A stretch of DNA of 50,967 bases from Candidatus Hinthialibacteria bacterium OLB16 (lineage in GTDB: Bacteria; Hinthialibacterota; Hinthialibacteria; OLB16): NCBI GenBank assembly GCA_001567115.1, contig LMZT01000042.1:1-50967 (forward strand). Reading direction: 5' to 3'. The translations under genes and the position numbers were made by a program. Below the pieces are notes generated by a model. That model ran no database searches. It was not told the DNA's origin and saw only the letters and a list, made by a program, of their open reading frames with translations. Every line of letters starts with the position of its first letter. The stretch's first letter is position 1. This document shows positions 9,773-18,110 of the stretch, in pieces.

Positions 9773-11032
9773 CTAATTCGCTGCTTCTTCATCCGGGCGC
9801 GGAACATCGGCAATCTTTACACGCATCCCCGGAGCGACCCGGACATGGCCATCGGTGATCAGCTTCTCCCCGGGTTTGACTCCCTCTTCGATAACCATCC
9901 AGGTCTCCCGTGAAAGCCCGGTCTTCACAGGATGCATTTCAACCGTGGAATCCTCTTTGACCACATAGACATAAGAGCCGGCCTGGCCGGTCTGAACTGC
10001 CTGCGGAGGAACGACAACAGCATGTGGGATGCGGGACACAACGAGGTTGACAGTGACGAACTGCCCAGGCCAGAGGATGCGATCCGGATTGGCAAAGGTT
10101 GCTTTAAGACGGATCGTTCCGGTCCGCTGATTGACTGTGTTATCGAGAAAGGAGAGCGTCCCGGTCATCGCCTTGACATCGGTATTGGGGATGGCGGCCG
10201 AAACCTCAAGAGTTTTCTCTGCCATGGACTGCTGGAGGTCCGGCAGATTCCGTTCTGGCAGGGTGAAAGCCACATAAATCGGATCGACCTGATAGATCAT
10301 TACCAGAGCCTCGGTATCGTTGGCCTTGATCAGGTTGCCGCCATGGATGATCAGGCTGCCGGTCTTGCCGGTCAGCGGTGCACGGATCGTGCAGTAACCC
10401 AGTTCGATCCGGGCACGCTCGATGGCTGCTGAAGCTCCGAGGATGGCCGCAGAAGCGGACTTGATGGCAGCCTCATCGGCTTTGACCGCCGCTTCGAAAG
10501 ATTTTGAGTTGGTCGAGATGCGGTCGAATTCCTCGCGGGTCACCACACCACGCGAAAGCAGGTTGGAGTTGCGCTGAAATTCGGCCCGTGCGTTCTCCAG
10601 CTGAACCTGGTTCCGGACCAGGTTGGCATGTGCCACTTCGAGCTGGGCCTGCGATTTGGCGAGATCCGCATGTGCCTGGTTGAGAGCGACTTCATAGGGG
10701 CGCGCATCGATCGAGAAGAGTGTCTGCCCTTCCTGGACCTCTTCCCCTTCGTTAAACCAGACCTTGGTTATGATACCGGAGACCTGGGCTTTGACCGCGA
10801 TCGAGGAAAAGGGTTCAACAGAACCGATTGACAGAAGTTCAACCGGAACTTCCTTCTCGATGGCAGTGGCAATCCGGACCGGAACCGCCTCTTTCGGCAT
10901 AGTCGCAGCGGAGTGGTCGGGTGCTTCCTGATGGCAGCCCGAAATGAAGAGGATGCAGAAAGAGATAAAAAAAATCGAATAATACCCACGTTGAATGGGG
11001 GCAGGAGAAGGGGCGGACGGTATCATGGTCAT
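9773..11032 (-). CDS. RND efflux periplasmic adaptor (membrane fusion lipoprotein, MdtA/AcrA type)
   Basis: 419 residues. A lipoprotein signal ends in FISGC with the acylated Cys at about 33. The HlyD-type layout follows: beta-barrel/lipoyl segment (KAQVSGIITKVWFNEGEEV), a coiled-coil hairpin (about 110-200), a second lipoyl half (IRAPLTGKTGSLIIHGGNL) and a C-terminal barrel (VVVPPQAVQTG). It links the inner-membrane pump to an outer-membrane channel. It is the first gene of a two-gene operon, with a good promoter about 105-130 bp upstream. Confidence 0.95.
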   Translation of the reverse strand: MTMIPSAPSPAPIQRGYYSIFFISFCILFISGCHQEAPDHSAATMPKEAVPVRIATAIEKEVPVELLSIGSVEPFSSIAVKAQVSGIITKVWFNEGEEVQEGQTLFSIDARPYEVALNQAHADLAKSQAQLEVAHANLVRNQVQLENARAEFQRNSNLLSRGVVTREEFDRISTNSKSFEAAVKADEAAIKSASAAILGASAAIERARIELGYCTIRAPLTGKTGSLIIHGGNLIKANDTEALVMIYQVDPIYVAFTLPERNLPDLQQSMAEKTLEVSAAIPNTDVKAMTGTLSFLDNTVNQRTGTIRLKATFANPDRILWPGQFVTVNLVVSRIPHAVVVPPQAVQTGQAGSYVYVVKEDSTVEMHPVKTGLSRETWMVIEEGVKPGEKLITDGHVRVAPGMRVKIADVPRPDEEAAN

Positions 11033-11136
11033 TTACAGCTTCTTCGATGGATTTACAGTTGGATGAAATGAGGAAGTTCGCATTTTACTGGACGAAGGGT
11101 TTTTCGTGGTCTCCACTCCCACCCACACTGAATTGA

Positions 11137-11165
11137 ATTATAGGTGAAGTCCGGTTCCTGCTCAA
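11137..11165 (-). promoter_or_regulatory. Sigma-70-type promoter of the RND efflux operon
   Basis: On the minus strand TTGAGC (11160-11165) is separated by 17 bases from a perfect TATAAT (11137-11142). Transcription would begin near 11130, leaving an untranslated leader of roughly 95-100 nt before the adaptor ATG. No operator is evident by eye. Confidence 0.6.
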
Positions 11166-11264
11166 TCCAACCCGGCCACTGAAATTCCCATTGACCCTCA
11201 GATGAAGTGCATGTTAGCTTTGAAATGAAAGGCAACGCTCTGAAATGCGGGAGCCAGGAGCCTC

Positions 11265-11666
11265 ATGCGTATCATTCTGCTGATTGTTGCGGTTATTGCG
11301 ATTGGAATGGCGCTGGACTGGGTTCGCCAGGCCCAACAGGAAGAAACGCGCCGAATCGCTGAAACCCCTCATAAAGACAACTATATCCTCGGCAACCTCG
11401 AGAGAGGAAAAGCCGATGCCGCAAAGATCTCTCTGCACAATTATAAGCAGGCCTTCATGCTCTTCCGGATCAACAAGGGAACCAACCCGCCCTCCATCCA
11501 GGCTCTGATCGATGAAAACTACCTTCCAGCCGGCTCTGAAAAAGATCCCTTCGGCCAACTATTTGAGTTGAAATATGTTGGAAGGGAAGCCATGATTACA
11601 TCGCCGGGAGCGGATCATGTCCGAGGCACCCCGGATGATTTGATTGAACGGTTTGTGGTGGATTAG
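11265..11666 (+). CDS. Small membrane-anchored protein with a pseudopilin (GspG-like) C-terminal region
   Basis: 133 residues with CAGGAG seven bases before the ATG. Residues 2-18 form one transmembrane segment. A soluble domain follows (NYKQAFMLFRINKGTNPPS, then LPAGSEKDPFGQLFELKY and SPGADHVRGTPDDL). The wording 'DPFG...Y...SPGAD...GT.DD' is typical of the C-terminal end of major pseudopilins such as GspG. However, the N-terminus lacks an obvious prepilin cleavage site (G-F/Y-T-L-x-E), so it would be a non-canonical, membrane-anchored relative. It could be linked to the secretin cluster at 25-36 kb, but nothing in the local context proves that. Confidence 0.6.
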   Translation: MRIILLIVAVIAIGMALDWVRQAQQEETRRIAETPHKDNYILGNLERGKADAAKISLHNYKQAFMLFRINKGTNPPSIQALIDENYLPAGSEKDPFGQLFELKYVGREAMITSPGADHVRGTPDDLIERFVVD

Positions 11667-11753
11667 TTTGAGCGTCACTCCTCCAGGCTGATGGAGGCAA
11701 AAGAAAAAGGTCGAAGCGGGTGTTGAGAATCCTCCCGAGGAGGTCGAGCGATC

Positions 11754-12374
11754 ATGGCACCGTTCAACTCAACACAGGAACTTGCCAGGAAACAGGTGGC
11801 ACTCCTGGGCAAGATGCTGCTGTACAGTGTCGATCATCTGACCCAGGAAGACCATGAGGTCTATGACGAGCTGGTCGAGGAACTGGCCGCCCGTGCCGAT
11901 TCCAAGCGGGAAATTTCGGCAAAAGTCGCACAGGAAACCCGGCCAGGCGGAAGTGAAAAACCCGATCACAGCCAGGTCCCCCAGAACAGGAAACTGCAGG
12001 GGCTGAAGCCCGAAATGGTGGTCCGTCTGTTCATCGAATGCTGGGACAAACAGGACTTCAAACAGGAATTTTTCTGCCTGTCAGATCAGTTCCGCCAGGG
12101 GAACCGTTCACGGCAGCAGCTGGAAGAGTATGTCAACAGCCGGTATGAAAAATATTCCCAGCGGTTTATGACCGGCCCTATCAGCAAACAGATCGTGGAC
12201 ATCTCGGCTCCGGTGGTGGATGTGGATATGGGCACTGTCCAGGTGGCGGAACGCCATACCGGAAAAAGTGAGGATATGATTCTCTACCGCACCTACAGCA
12301 TGGTCTTCGAAAATACCGCCTGGAGAATCATCGATTTCAAAACCAATCAGAAACGGATTCGGAAGCGGGCCTGA
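11754..12374 (+). CDS. Hypothetical cytoplasmic protein with an NTF2/SnoaL-like C-terminal half
   Basis: 206 residues, preceded by GAGGAGG. The N-terminal 85 residues are charged and helical with a linker rich in K, E and P. From about residue 86 (KPEMVVRLFIECWDKQDFK) to the end (YRTYSMVFENTAWRIIDFK) the pattern of helices and strands resembles NTF2-like folds. No catalytic motif is visible and there is no signal peptide. The gene lies 87 bp after the pseudopilin-like gene and may share its transcript. Confidence 0.5.
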   Translation: MAPFNSTQELARKQVALLGKMLLYSVDHLTQEDHEVYDELVEELAARADSKREISAKVAQETRPGGSEKPDHSQVPQNRKLQGLKPEMVVRLFIECWDKQDFKQEFFCLSDQFRQGNRSRQQLEEYVNSRYEKYSQRFMTGPISKQIVDISAPVVDVDMGTVQVAERHTGKSEDMILYRTYSMVFENTAWRIIDFKTNQKRIRKRA

Positions 12375-12417
12375 AACCTGATCCATCGGCAGGACCGGCC
12401 GCCTTGCTGCAGGTGTG

Positions 12418-12444
12418 TTGCAGAAGGTGTGTTTCACGTATAAT
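12418..12444 (+). promoter_or_regulatory. Candidate promoter directly in front of the HAD phosphatase gene
   Basis: TTGCAG (12418-12423), a 15-base spacer and TATAAT (12439-12444). The proposed GTG start at 12454 begins only nine bases after the -10 box, so a transcript starting at the usual distance would have almost no leader. No ribosome binding site is visible. Confidence 0.45.
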
Positions 12445-12453
12445 TTCCCCCTT

Positions 12454-13330
12454 GTGACAAACATCAAACTGGTCGCCTTTGATCTGGATGGAACCCTGCT
12501 GGATTCCCATAAGCGGATTCGCAAGGATGCGGCCATCGCGATCGAGGATATTCAGGCTTCAGGGGTGTATGTCACCCTGGTGACCGGGCGAAGCTATGCG
12601 GCCACTGTGGGCTATGCGCGCCAGTTGAACCTGTCGGTTCCCTTTCGGCCTTTTCCATGGAGCTCTGGTCAAGGATTTGAATGGCCTGGAAATCGCAAAA
12701 CGGGCGATTCCCTCGGGAGGTGTGCGGGAGGCGATTCGGCAGGCAGGTGAATTTGAATGCATCCCGATGATCCTGGGCATTCAGCCAGAGGGTGGTGTTA
12801 CCTTCAGTGAGGAGGACCGCCACCACCCGGCTGTCCAATTTGTCATTAAACTGGAGCAACAGGAAAACCCTGAGAGCATCCTCCATTTTCATCCTCGCAC
12901 AGAAATCCGGCTTGATGCGTATACTGTCTATATCATGGGGCACAAAGCCCGCCTGATAGAGATGCTGGAGGCCATCCATCGCCAGCCAGTACGGGTCTTC
13001 AATGCCGAGAGGTTTCCGGTCTATACCGGGGGCCAGCAGGAAACGGGCCTCGAAGAATACGAGGTGGCGATGCTCTCCCCGATCGGTGCCGATAAGAAAT
13101 TCGCTCTTGAAACCATCGCCGACTCACTGGGTGTGGCGATGAAGGATGTGCTCGCTTTCGGGGATTGGCATAATGACATCCCCATGCTTCAGGCAGCCGG
13201 ATCGGCGGTGCTGATGGGGAATGCTCCGGCGGGTATTGTTGAAAAAATCCAGCATCCAAATCTCTACCGGACCGGTCCGAATGACGGTTCAGGAATTGTC
13301 GATGCCCTGAGGCGGTTCGGCCTGGGTTAA
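12454..13330 (+). CDS. HAD-superfamily Cof-type phosphatase, one-base frameshift near 12643
   Basis: Read across the break it encodes about 292 residues. Motif I is AFDLDGTLLDS, motif II VTGRS, and motif IV AFGDWHNDIPML, followed by the usual Cof ending (VLMGNAP, then NDGSGIVDALRRF). These enzymes dephosphorylate small sugar phosphates or cofactors in the cytoplasm. The upstream frame (from GTG 12454) and downstream frame join if one T of the TTT at 12643-12645 is removed, giving VPFGLFHGALVKDLNG, which is what the family has at this point. The GTG start is chosen because the -10 box lies just before it. The stop overlaps the convergent FG-GAP gene within a shared TTAA. Confidence 0.8.
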
Positions 13331-14412
13331 ATGGCTTTGCCCAGATTCCGGAACAGATAAAGCCCTTCTTTTCCCGGAGCGACAATGTCCTTCCAGCCAT
13401 TCCCATCCAAATCCGTGACCCAGAAATAAATTCCGGCCCCACTCGACACTTCGGGATCTCCATAATCCACTGTGAAGCGTTCAAACCGGCCCTTGTTTAT
13501 TTTGAAATAATACAGCCCGATCGGATCGAGTTCTCCGGGGTCGCGCCCACAGTGTGCCCGGTAACGCTGGCCGGTGATCAGCTCCAGTTCTCCATCATTA
13601 TCGATATCGGCCAATTGCAGATCATGATATTGGGAACGGTATGGATCGATATCATGTTTGATCCAGGAGCGTTCGCCTTTGGAATCGATCCGCTGCTCAT
13701 ACCAGGCAAGGCCATAATTGTGCGCCTGGCCGACAATCAGATCGGCAAGCCCATCGCCATTCACATCATGAACCAGAATCGGAACACTGGCGCATCCCAG
13801 ATCAAATTCGGGATGCCAGCTCCATCTGGCCTGGAAAGTTTCCTCAGGCGCTTTGAGCCAGCCGGTGGAGAGGATAATCTCCCCGCGCCCATCTCCATCG
13901 ATATCTCCAAACCCCAGGCCATGGCCGCTGGGGAAATCATTGATGACGAACTTGTCGAAAGCCTCGCGTCCCCTTCCCTGCTCGTCACGCTGGAGCTTGT
14001 AAATCGCCTGCGGGACGCCGGGGGTGTTCGGGACTATTTCGACATGGCCATCGCCATCGACATCCCAGAAACGGATGGTTTCAATGCTGCCGGGCCGGTC
14101 GATATCATGCACAGCCCATTCGCAATGCTGCCCATGGGGGTTTTCGATCCATCGCAGGGTCTCCCCCCACCAGCCACCGGTGATGATGTCCAGGTAACCA
14201 TCACCATTGACATCCATGGGATAGTCACAGAAATCATCATAATAATCCTCGACCTGCTGGATCGGGCGAATTTTATGTTTCTTTCTGAAATCCGGGCCTT
14301 CGAACCAATACTCTCCGGAAACGATATCCAGAACTCCATCGTGGTTGACATCAAAGACCGATGCCGCCTCACTGGTCACATTCCCGATCCGGGTCTTTTC
14401 AAAGCGCAACAT
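13327..14412 (-). CDS. FG-GAP/VCBS repeat protein (calcium-binding beta-propeller)
   Basis: About 361 residues if the ATG at 14412 is used; a GTG at 14430 would add six. There are at least six repeats carrying calcium-loop motifs: DVNHDGVLD, DVNGDGYLD, DVDGDGHVE, DIDGDGRGE, DVNGDGLAD, DIDNDGELE and DLDGNGWKD. Together they should close a propeller. No signal peptide is seen, which is unusual because most such propellers are extracellular. It is the third gene of an apparent operon (oxidoreductase, HEAT protein, this gene). Function is unknown; ligand or sugar binding is a guess from the context. Confidence 0.8.
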   Translation of the reverse strand: MLRFEKTRIGNVTSEAASVFDVNHDGVLDIVSGEYWFEGPDFRKKHKIRPIQQVEDYYDDFCDYPMDVNGDGYLDIITGGWWGETLRWIENPHGQHCEWAVHDIDRPGSIETIRFWDVDGDGHVEIVPNTPGVPQAIYKLQRDEQGRGREAFDKFVINDFPSGHGLGFGDIDGDGRGEIILSTGWLKAPEETFQARWSWHPEFDLGCASVPILVHDVNGDGLADLIVGQAHNYGLAWYEQRIDSKGERSWIKHDIDPYRSQYHDLQLADIDNDGELELITGQRYRAHCGRDPGELDPIGLYYFKINKGRFERFTVDYGDPEVSSGAGIYFWVTDLDGNGWKDIVAPGKEGLYLFRNLGKAI

Positions 14413-14439
14413 GGCGGCCTCACTTTCCACCCGAAAGGT

Positions 14440-16578
14440 TCAGGGTTTCTTTTGTGTAAACGAAACGGGCACTCCCTCCGGAGAGAGGATGCGGACACAA
14501 AATTCCCAGGGCATGGCATTCTGATAAACCTTGAGCAGGAGGGTGTTAATGCCCTTCTTGAGATGGACCGGTATCTTATCCCGATCGAGGACCAGGGCAC
14601 CCTGAGTAAAGTTATCGAGGACCAGGCTGCTGTTAAACCAGACCTTTTCACCGTCATCGACACCCAGGCAGAGGACCGCATCGGCTTCCTCCGAAACTTC
14701 AATCTCAGTATAGGCATAACACAGGCAGGCCTGGCAGTCGGCGACCTCCTTAAGGAGATCCACCTTGCCGATATCGGCGGATCCCTGAACCCGTTTCCAG
14801 GCGGCCTGTTTGTCTCCCGAGGGATAGGTCGCAGCCAGATCGACATTCGGTTCGCCAATCAAAGCCTGATCCCAGCCGGATTTATCCTCTCCGAGAGGGA
14901 ATGGGCCAACCACCCACCATTGGGTGACAAAGCCGACCATTTCGGCGACATTGAGTGAGGGATCGAGTTTCTGAAGGCCAGCGGCTGCGGCGGCAAGATC
15001 CTGGGCGCCGGGTGTGATTTCGAGGATTTTTTTGTAAACCACCATAGCTTTGTCCCCCTGGCCGGCAGCGACCAGTGTTCCTGCCAGAGCCTGCAGGGCT
15101 GGAAATACAACATCCCTGAGGCTTTCGACCTGCGCAGCTGCCAGGATGGAATCCAGGGACTCAGGAGAAGGGTTGGATGCCATGCCTTTGAGCGCTTCAC
15201 GACGCTGGGAGTCATCCTGCGCCAGCTGGTACAAGGTGTTCATTGCACGTGAGGCTTCGTTCCGGACTCCATGCGCCGAACAGGCCTGCCCGACTGTCAG
15301 CAACCCTCGCAGCGCCAGCTTCTTTTCTTCATCGTTGCCACTCCGTGCAAACTCTTCAAGGACCGGGATTGCCGATGGCTGGCCTGAAACACCGAGTCCT
15401 TCCAGCCCCGCTTTGCGGAAGGCAGGATCGGCAGATCGGGCGGCTGCCACCAGATGAGGCAGTGTGCTTTCATCATTCTTTGCTGCCAGAATCGGCAGCA
15501 GGGCGATTTTTGTGGGGGTGGCGGCCTGAGGGAAAAGGGAAACCATCCGGTGAGTGGCGGCTGCGCCACGCAGTTGTGACAGGGCATGCAATCCAATGTG
15601 GAAACCTTGCGGGTCACCTGGATCGAGGGACCCGAGGATTAGATCGACATGCCGTTCATCACCGATTTGGCCTAAGGCGGATATAACCGCCTGCCAGGAA
15701 GGCCCGCTTGAGGTTTTGAGCAGTTCGCCATATTCCCGGACCACCGCCTCCCAGTTTCCTCCCCTGGCTGTCATCGCTTCGAGCAGCCGGAGGGTTGCAT
15801 CAAAGGAGTCGAATCGGCTCTCGCCTGTCGCATTTTGGCGGACCGAACGTGCAAGCGCGAGATAAGAGGGGTCTCCTGTCCAGGACAGAGCACGAATCGC
15901 CGCTGCCTGAACCTCCGGAGTTCCAACAACCGCCAGCCGGATAATGATCTCCAGCCCTTCGGCATCTTTCATTTCTCCCAGCGAGTTGAGCAGGGCCACC
16001 TGGAAAAGAGGATCGGCGGATGCAACCGCGGACCGCAGGGCATTTCGAGCTTCCCCGGTGTTGATGCGCTGAAGGGCGGTGCGTGCTTTTTCGCGCAGGT
16101 TATTGTCGGCAAGAAGTCCGGCGATGGGCGCCACATCATACCCGGGCGGAACCAGCCGCTCGAGCAACCGCAATCCGGCCACCTTGTCCTTTTCGGATCG
16201 ATCAGGAGCAATCAGAGGAACCAGCTGATCGGCCAATTTCTTTCGGTCTTTCTCGCGTCCCGGAGCAGAGACATCATTGATCAGCTGGAGAATGATGTCA
16301 CAGGCGGCTTTGGAGAGTTTCTCATCCTTGCCCGAGAGAAGCTGAAGCATATCCGGAACCACGCGCAGCCCCAGACTCGGGAGCCGCTGGCGAGCCAGGG
16401 CCTGGGACTGGGGATTTCCTCCCTTGAAATCCTCGAGGAGATTCCGGAGAGGCGGCTCTGTGGCTTGAGCTCCCTGGATCGAGATGAACCATAAAGCCGA
16501 CAGGAATACCAGAGACTTTCCGGGTAAAGACCGGATTAACGCACCCGGCCCTTCAGGTAAAAATGATTTTACACGCAT
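14440..16578 (-). CDS. Secreted HEAT-repeat protein with C-terminal jelly-roll-like domain
   Basis: 712 residues, preceded by GGGAG. The signal peptide ends about residue 40 (IQGAQA). From about 45 to 530 there are many helical pairs of the HEAT type (for example RNAL, VQAAAIRALSWTGD, KKLALRGLLTVG). The last 160 residues (WWVVGPFPLGEDKSGWDQ, then LCLGVDDGEKVWFNSSLV and HLKKGINTLLLKVYQ) form a module common at the end of planctomycete-type exported proteins, probably carbohydrate-binding. It lies 15 bp after the oxidoreductase and about 27 bp before the FG-GAP gene, so the three are likely co-transcribed. It probably acts as a scaffold; no catalytic residues are seen. Confidence 0.75.
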   Translation of the reverse strand: MRVKSFLPEGPGALIRSLPGKSLVFLSALWFISIQGAQATEPPLRNLLEDFKGGNPQSQALARQRLPSLGLRVVPDMLQLLSGKDEKLSKAACDIILQLINDVSAPGREKDRKKLADQLVPLIAPDRSEKDKVAGLRLLERLVPPGYDVAPIAGLLADNNLREKARTALQRINTGEARNALRSAVASADPLFQVALLNSLGEMKDAEGLEIIIRLAVVGTPEVQAAAIRALSWTGDPSYLALARSVRQNATGESRFDSFDATLRLLEAMTARGGNWEAVVREYGELLKTSSGPSWQAVISALGQIGDERHVDLILGSLDPGDPQGFHIGLHALSQLRGAAATHRMVSLFPQAATPTKIALLPILAAKNDESTLPHLVAAARSADPAFRKAGLEGLGVSGQPSAIPVLEEFARSGNDEEKKLALRGLLTVGQACSAHGVRNEASRAMNTLYQLAQDDSQRREALKGMASNPSPESLDSILAAAQVESLRDVVFPALQALAGTLVAAGQGDKAMVVYKKILEITPGAQDLAAAAAGLQKLDPSLNVAEMVGFVTQWWVVGPFPLGEDKSGWDQALIGEPNVDLAATYPSGDKQAAWKRVQGSADIGKVDLLKEVADCQACLCYAYTEIEVSEEADAVLCLGVDDGEKVWFNSSLVLDNFTQGALVLDRDKIPVHLKKGINTLLLKVYQNAMPWEFCVRILSPEGVPVSFTQKKP

Positions 16579-16593
16579 GAATCGGACTCCCTC

Positions 16594-17859
16594 TTAGAGG
16601 TGCCAGGGGGCACGGTATGGGCGGTAGAGGTAACGATTGGCCTGCTCATCGCCAACGAATCTTTCATTCTCTCCATCCCACACCAGACGACGCCGAAGGT
16701 CAACCGCGATATTTCCCAGCAGGCAGACACTGGCTGAGCGATGGCCGATTTCGACATCTGCTGCGGGCAACTGCCTTGTTCTCATGCACTCGAAGAAATT
16801 GGTGTGGTGCTCCTCGAGCCGGATAAAAAACTCCCCTTCGGAACGGTAGCCGGGAGCGAGTCCCTCCGGTTCGAGCACCATGCTTTCCCGATTGACATAC
16901 AGGCTCCCCTGAGTGCCCCGGAACAGGGTGCCATATCCCTTCCCCGCATAACTTTCGCTGGACAGCTGGCTCCAGGTCAGAGTGCTTCCGGGAAACTCAT
17001 AGACCACCTGCAGCATCTGCTGGTCATCGCCCGGGAGAGAGAGCGGGCTGACACCTGTTCCCTGGATGCTGAGCGGGGCATCCTGCCCCAGCCCCCACAG
17101 GGAGATATCCATGAGGTGAACACCCCAGTTGGTCATTTCTCCACCGGCATAATCATCAAAGGCGCGGAACTTGCCGAAACGCTGCGGGCTGAATGGGACC
17201 CAGGGAGCCGGCCCCAGCCACAGATCCCAATCCAGGCCGGCAGGAGGATCCTGAGGAGTTTCCACCACATCGGTCCAGTGTTCGCCGACATTGGGAGACA
17301 CCCAGGCGCCGGAGTGGGTCACCTGGCCGAGTTTTCCTGAACGCAGAGTGTCGATGGAACGCTTGAAGACCTCCATCGAACGCTGCTGGATGCCATTCTG
17401 AACCACCCGTCCATAACGGCGTGCGGCCTGAACCACTTTGCGGCCTTCGAAGATCGTGGTGGTCAATGGTTTTTCGACATAGACATCTTTGCCGGCTTCG
17501 CAGGCATGAATGGTCATCAGGCCATGCCAGTGATCAGGTGTCACAATGAAGACGGCATCGATATCTTTGCGTTCGAGGATCCTTCGGTAGTCCTGATAGC
17601 CAGTGCAGCGTTCGCCGGTGCGTTTGACGAATTCCTCATAGCGCGGAATAAAGGCATCACAGACAGCCGCGACCTCGACATCGGGCCGTTTCACGAGGTG
17701 GGTCATGTGGGCGGTCCCCTGGCCGCCACAGCCGATCAGGCCGACCGTGATTTTTTCATTGGGGGAAATCGATCCGCGGGCGGCACGGGCATTCATGCCA
17801 TTCCAGGCAAGTCCAGCCGCCCCGAGGCCGATGGATTGCAGAAAGGAACGTCTTTTCAT
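16594..17859 (-). CDS. Gfo/Idh/MocA oxidoreductase with twin-arginine signal
   Basis: The ATG at 17859 is preceded by CAGGAG and starts MKRRSFLQSIGLGAAGLAW, a twin-arginine export signal. The NAD(P)-binding Rossmann motif follows (VGLIGCGGQG), with the family hallmark EKPLTTT and a C-terminal domain (WGVHLMDISLWGLG). Length 421 residues, normal for this group. These enzymes oxidise or reduce sugars or inositols, and the exported ones often keep their nucleotide cofactor tightly bound. First gene of the three-gene minus-strand operon. Confidence 0.9.
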   Translation of the reverse strand: MKRRSFLQSIGLGAAGLAWNGMNARAARGSISPNEKITVGLIGCGGQGTAHMTHLVKRPDVEVAAVCDAFIPRYEEFVKRTGERCTGYQDYRRILERKDIDAVFIVTPDHWHGLMTIHACEAGKDVYVEKPLTTTIFEGRKVVQAARRYGRVVQNGIQQRSMEVFKRSIDTLRSGKLGQVTHSGAWVSPNVGEHWTDVVETPQDPPAGLDWDLWLGPAPWVPFSPQRFGKFRAFDDYAGGEMTNWGVHLMDISLWGLGQDAPLSIQGTGVSPLSLPGDDQQMLQVVYEFPGSTLTWSQLSSESYAGKGYGTLFRGTQGSLYVNRESMVLEPEGLAPGYRSEGEFFIRLEEHHTNFFECMRTRQLPAADVEIGHRSASVCLLGNIAVDLRRRLVWDGENERFVGDEQANRYLYRPYRAPWHL

Positions 17860-18056
17860 AGAAGCTCCTGAAAATAACATTCTGGACAGAGGCCATCACC
17901 ATTCTTAACCATCTGTCTCCAATCATTCGAGAATAAATAACGATTCAGGTGGATGATTGTATCCCGGTTAATTGCATATCCCCGGAATGGAAAATCATTA
18001 TCCAGCCAGGGGTTCAGTTTTTCAACAGCCGCTTCCGGTGGGTGGCTCCGAATTGA

Positions 18057-18082
18057 AAGGCCCTCCACAAAGGGAGGGCCTT
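18057..18082 (-). terminator. Hairpin terminator after the E1 dehydrogenase gene
   Basis: A perfect 10-bp stem, AAGGCCCTCC paired with GGAGGGCCTT, around a six-base loop. On the minus strand it is followed by a short T-containing stretch. It begins about 30 bases downstream of the E1 stop. The weak T tract leaves some doubt about its strength. Confidence 0.65.
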
Positions 18083-18110
18083 GCTTGCCATACAGAATCC
18101 CGCAGGCCGG

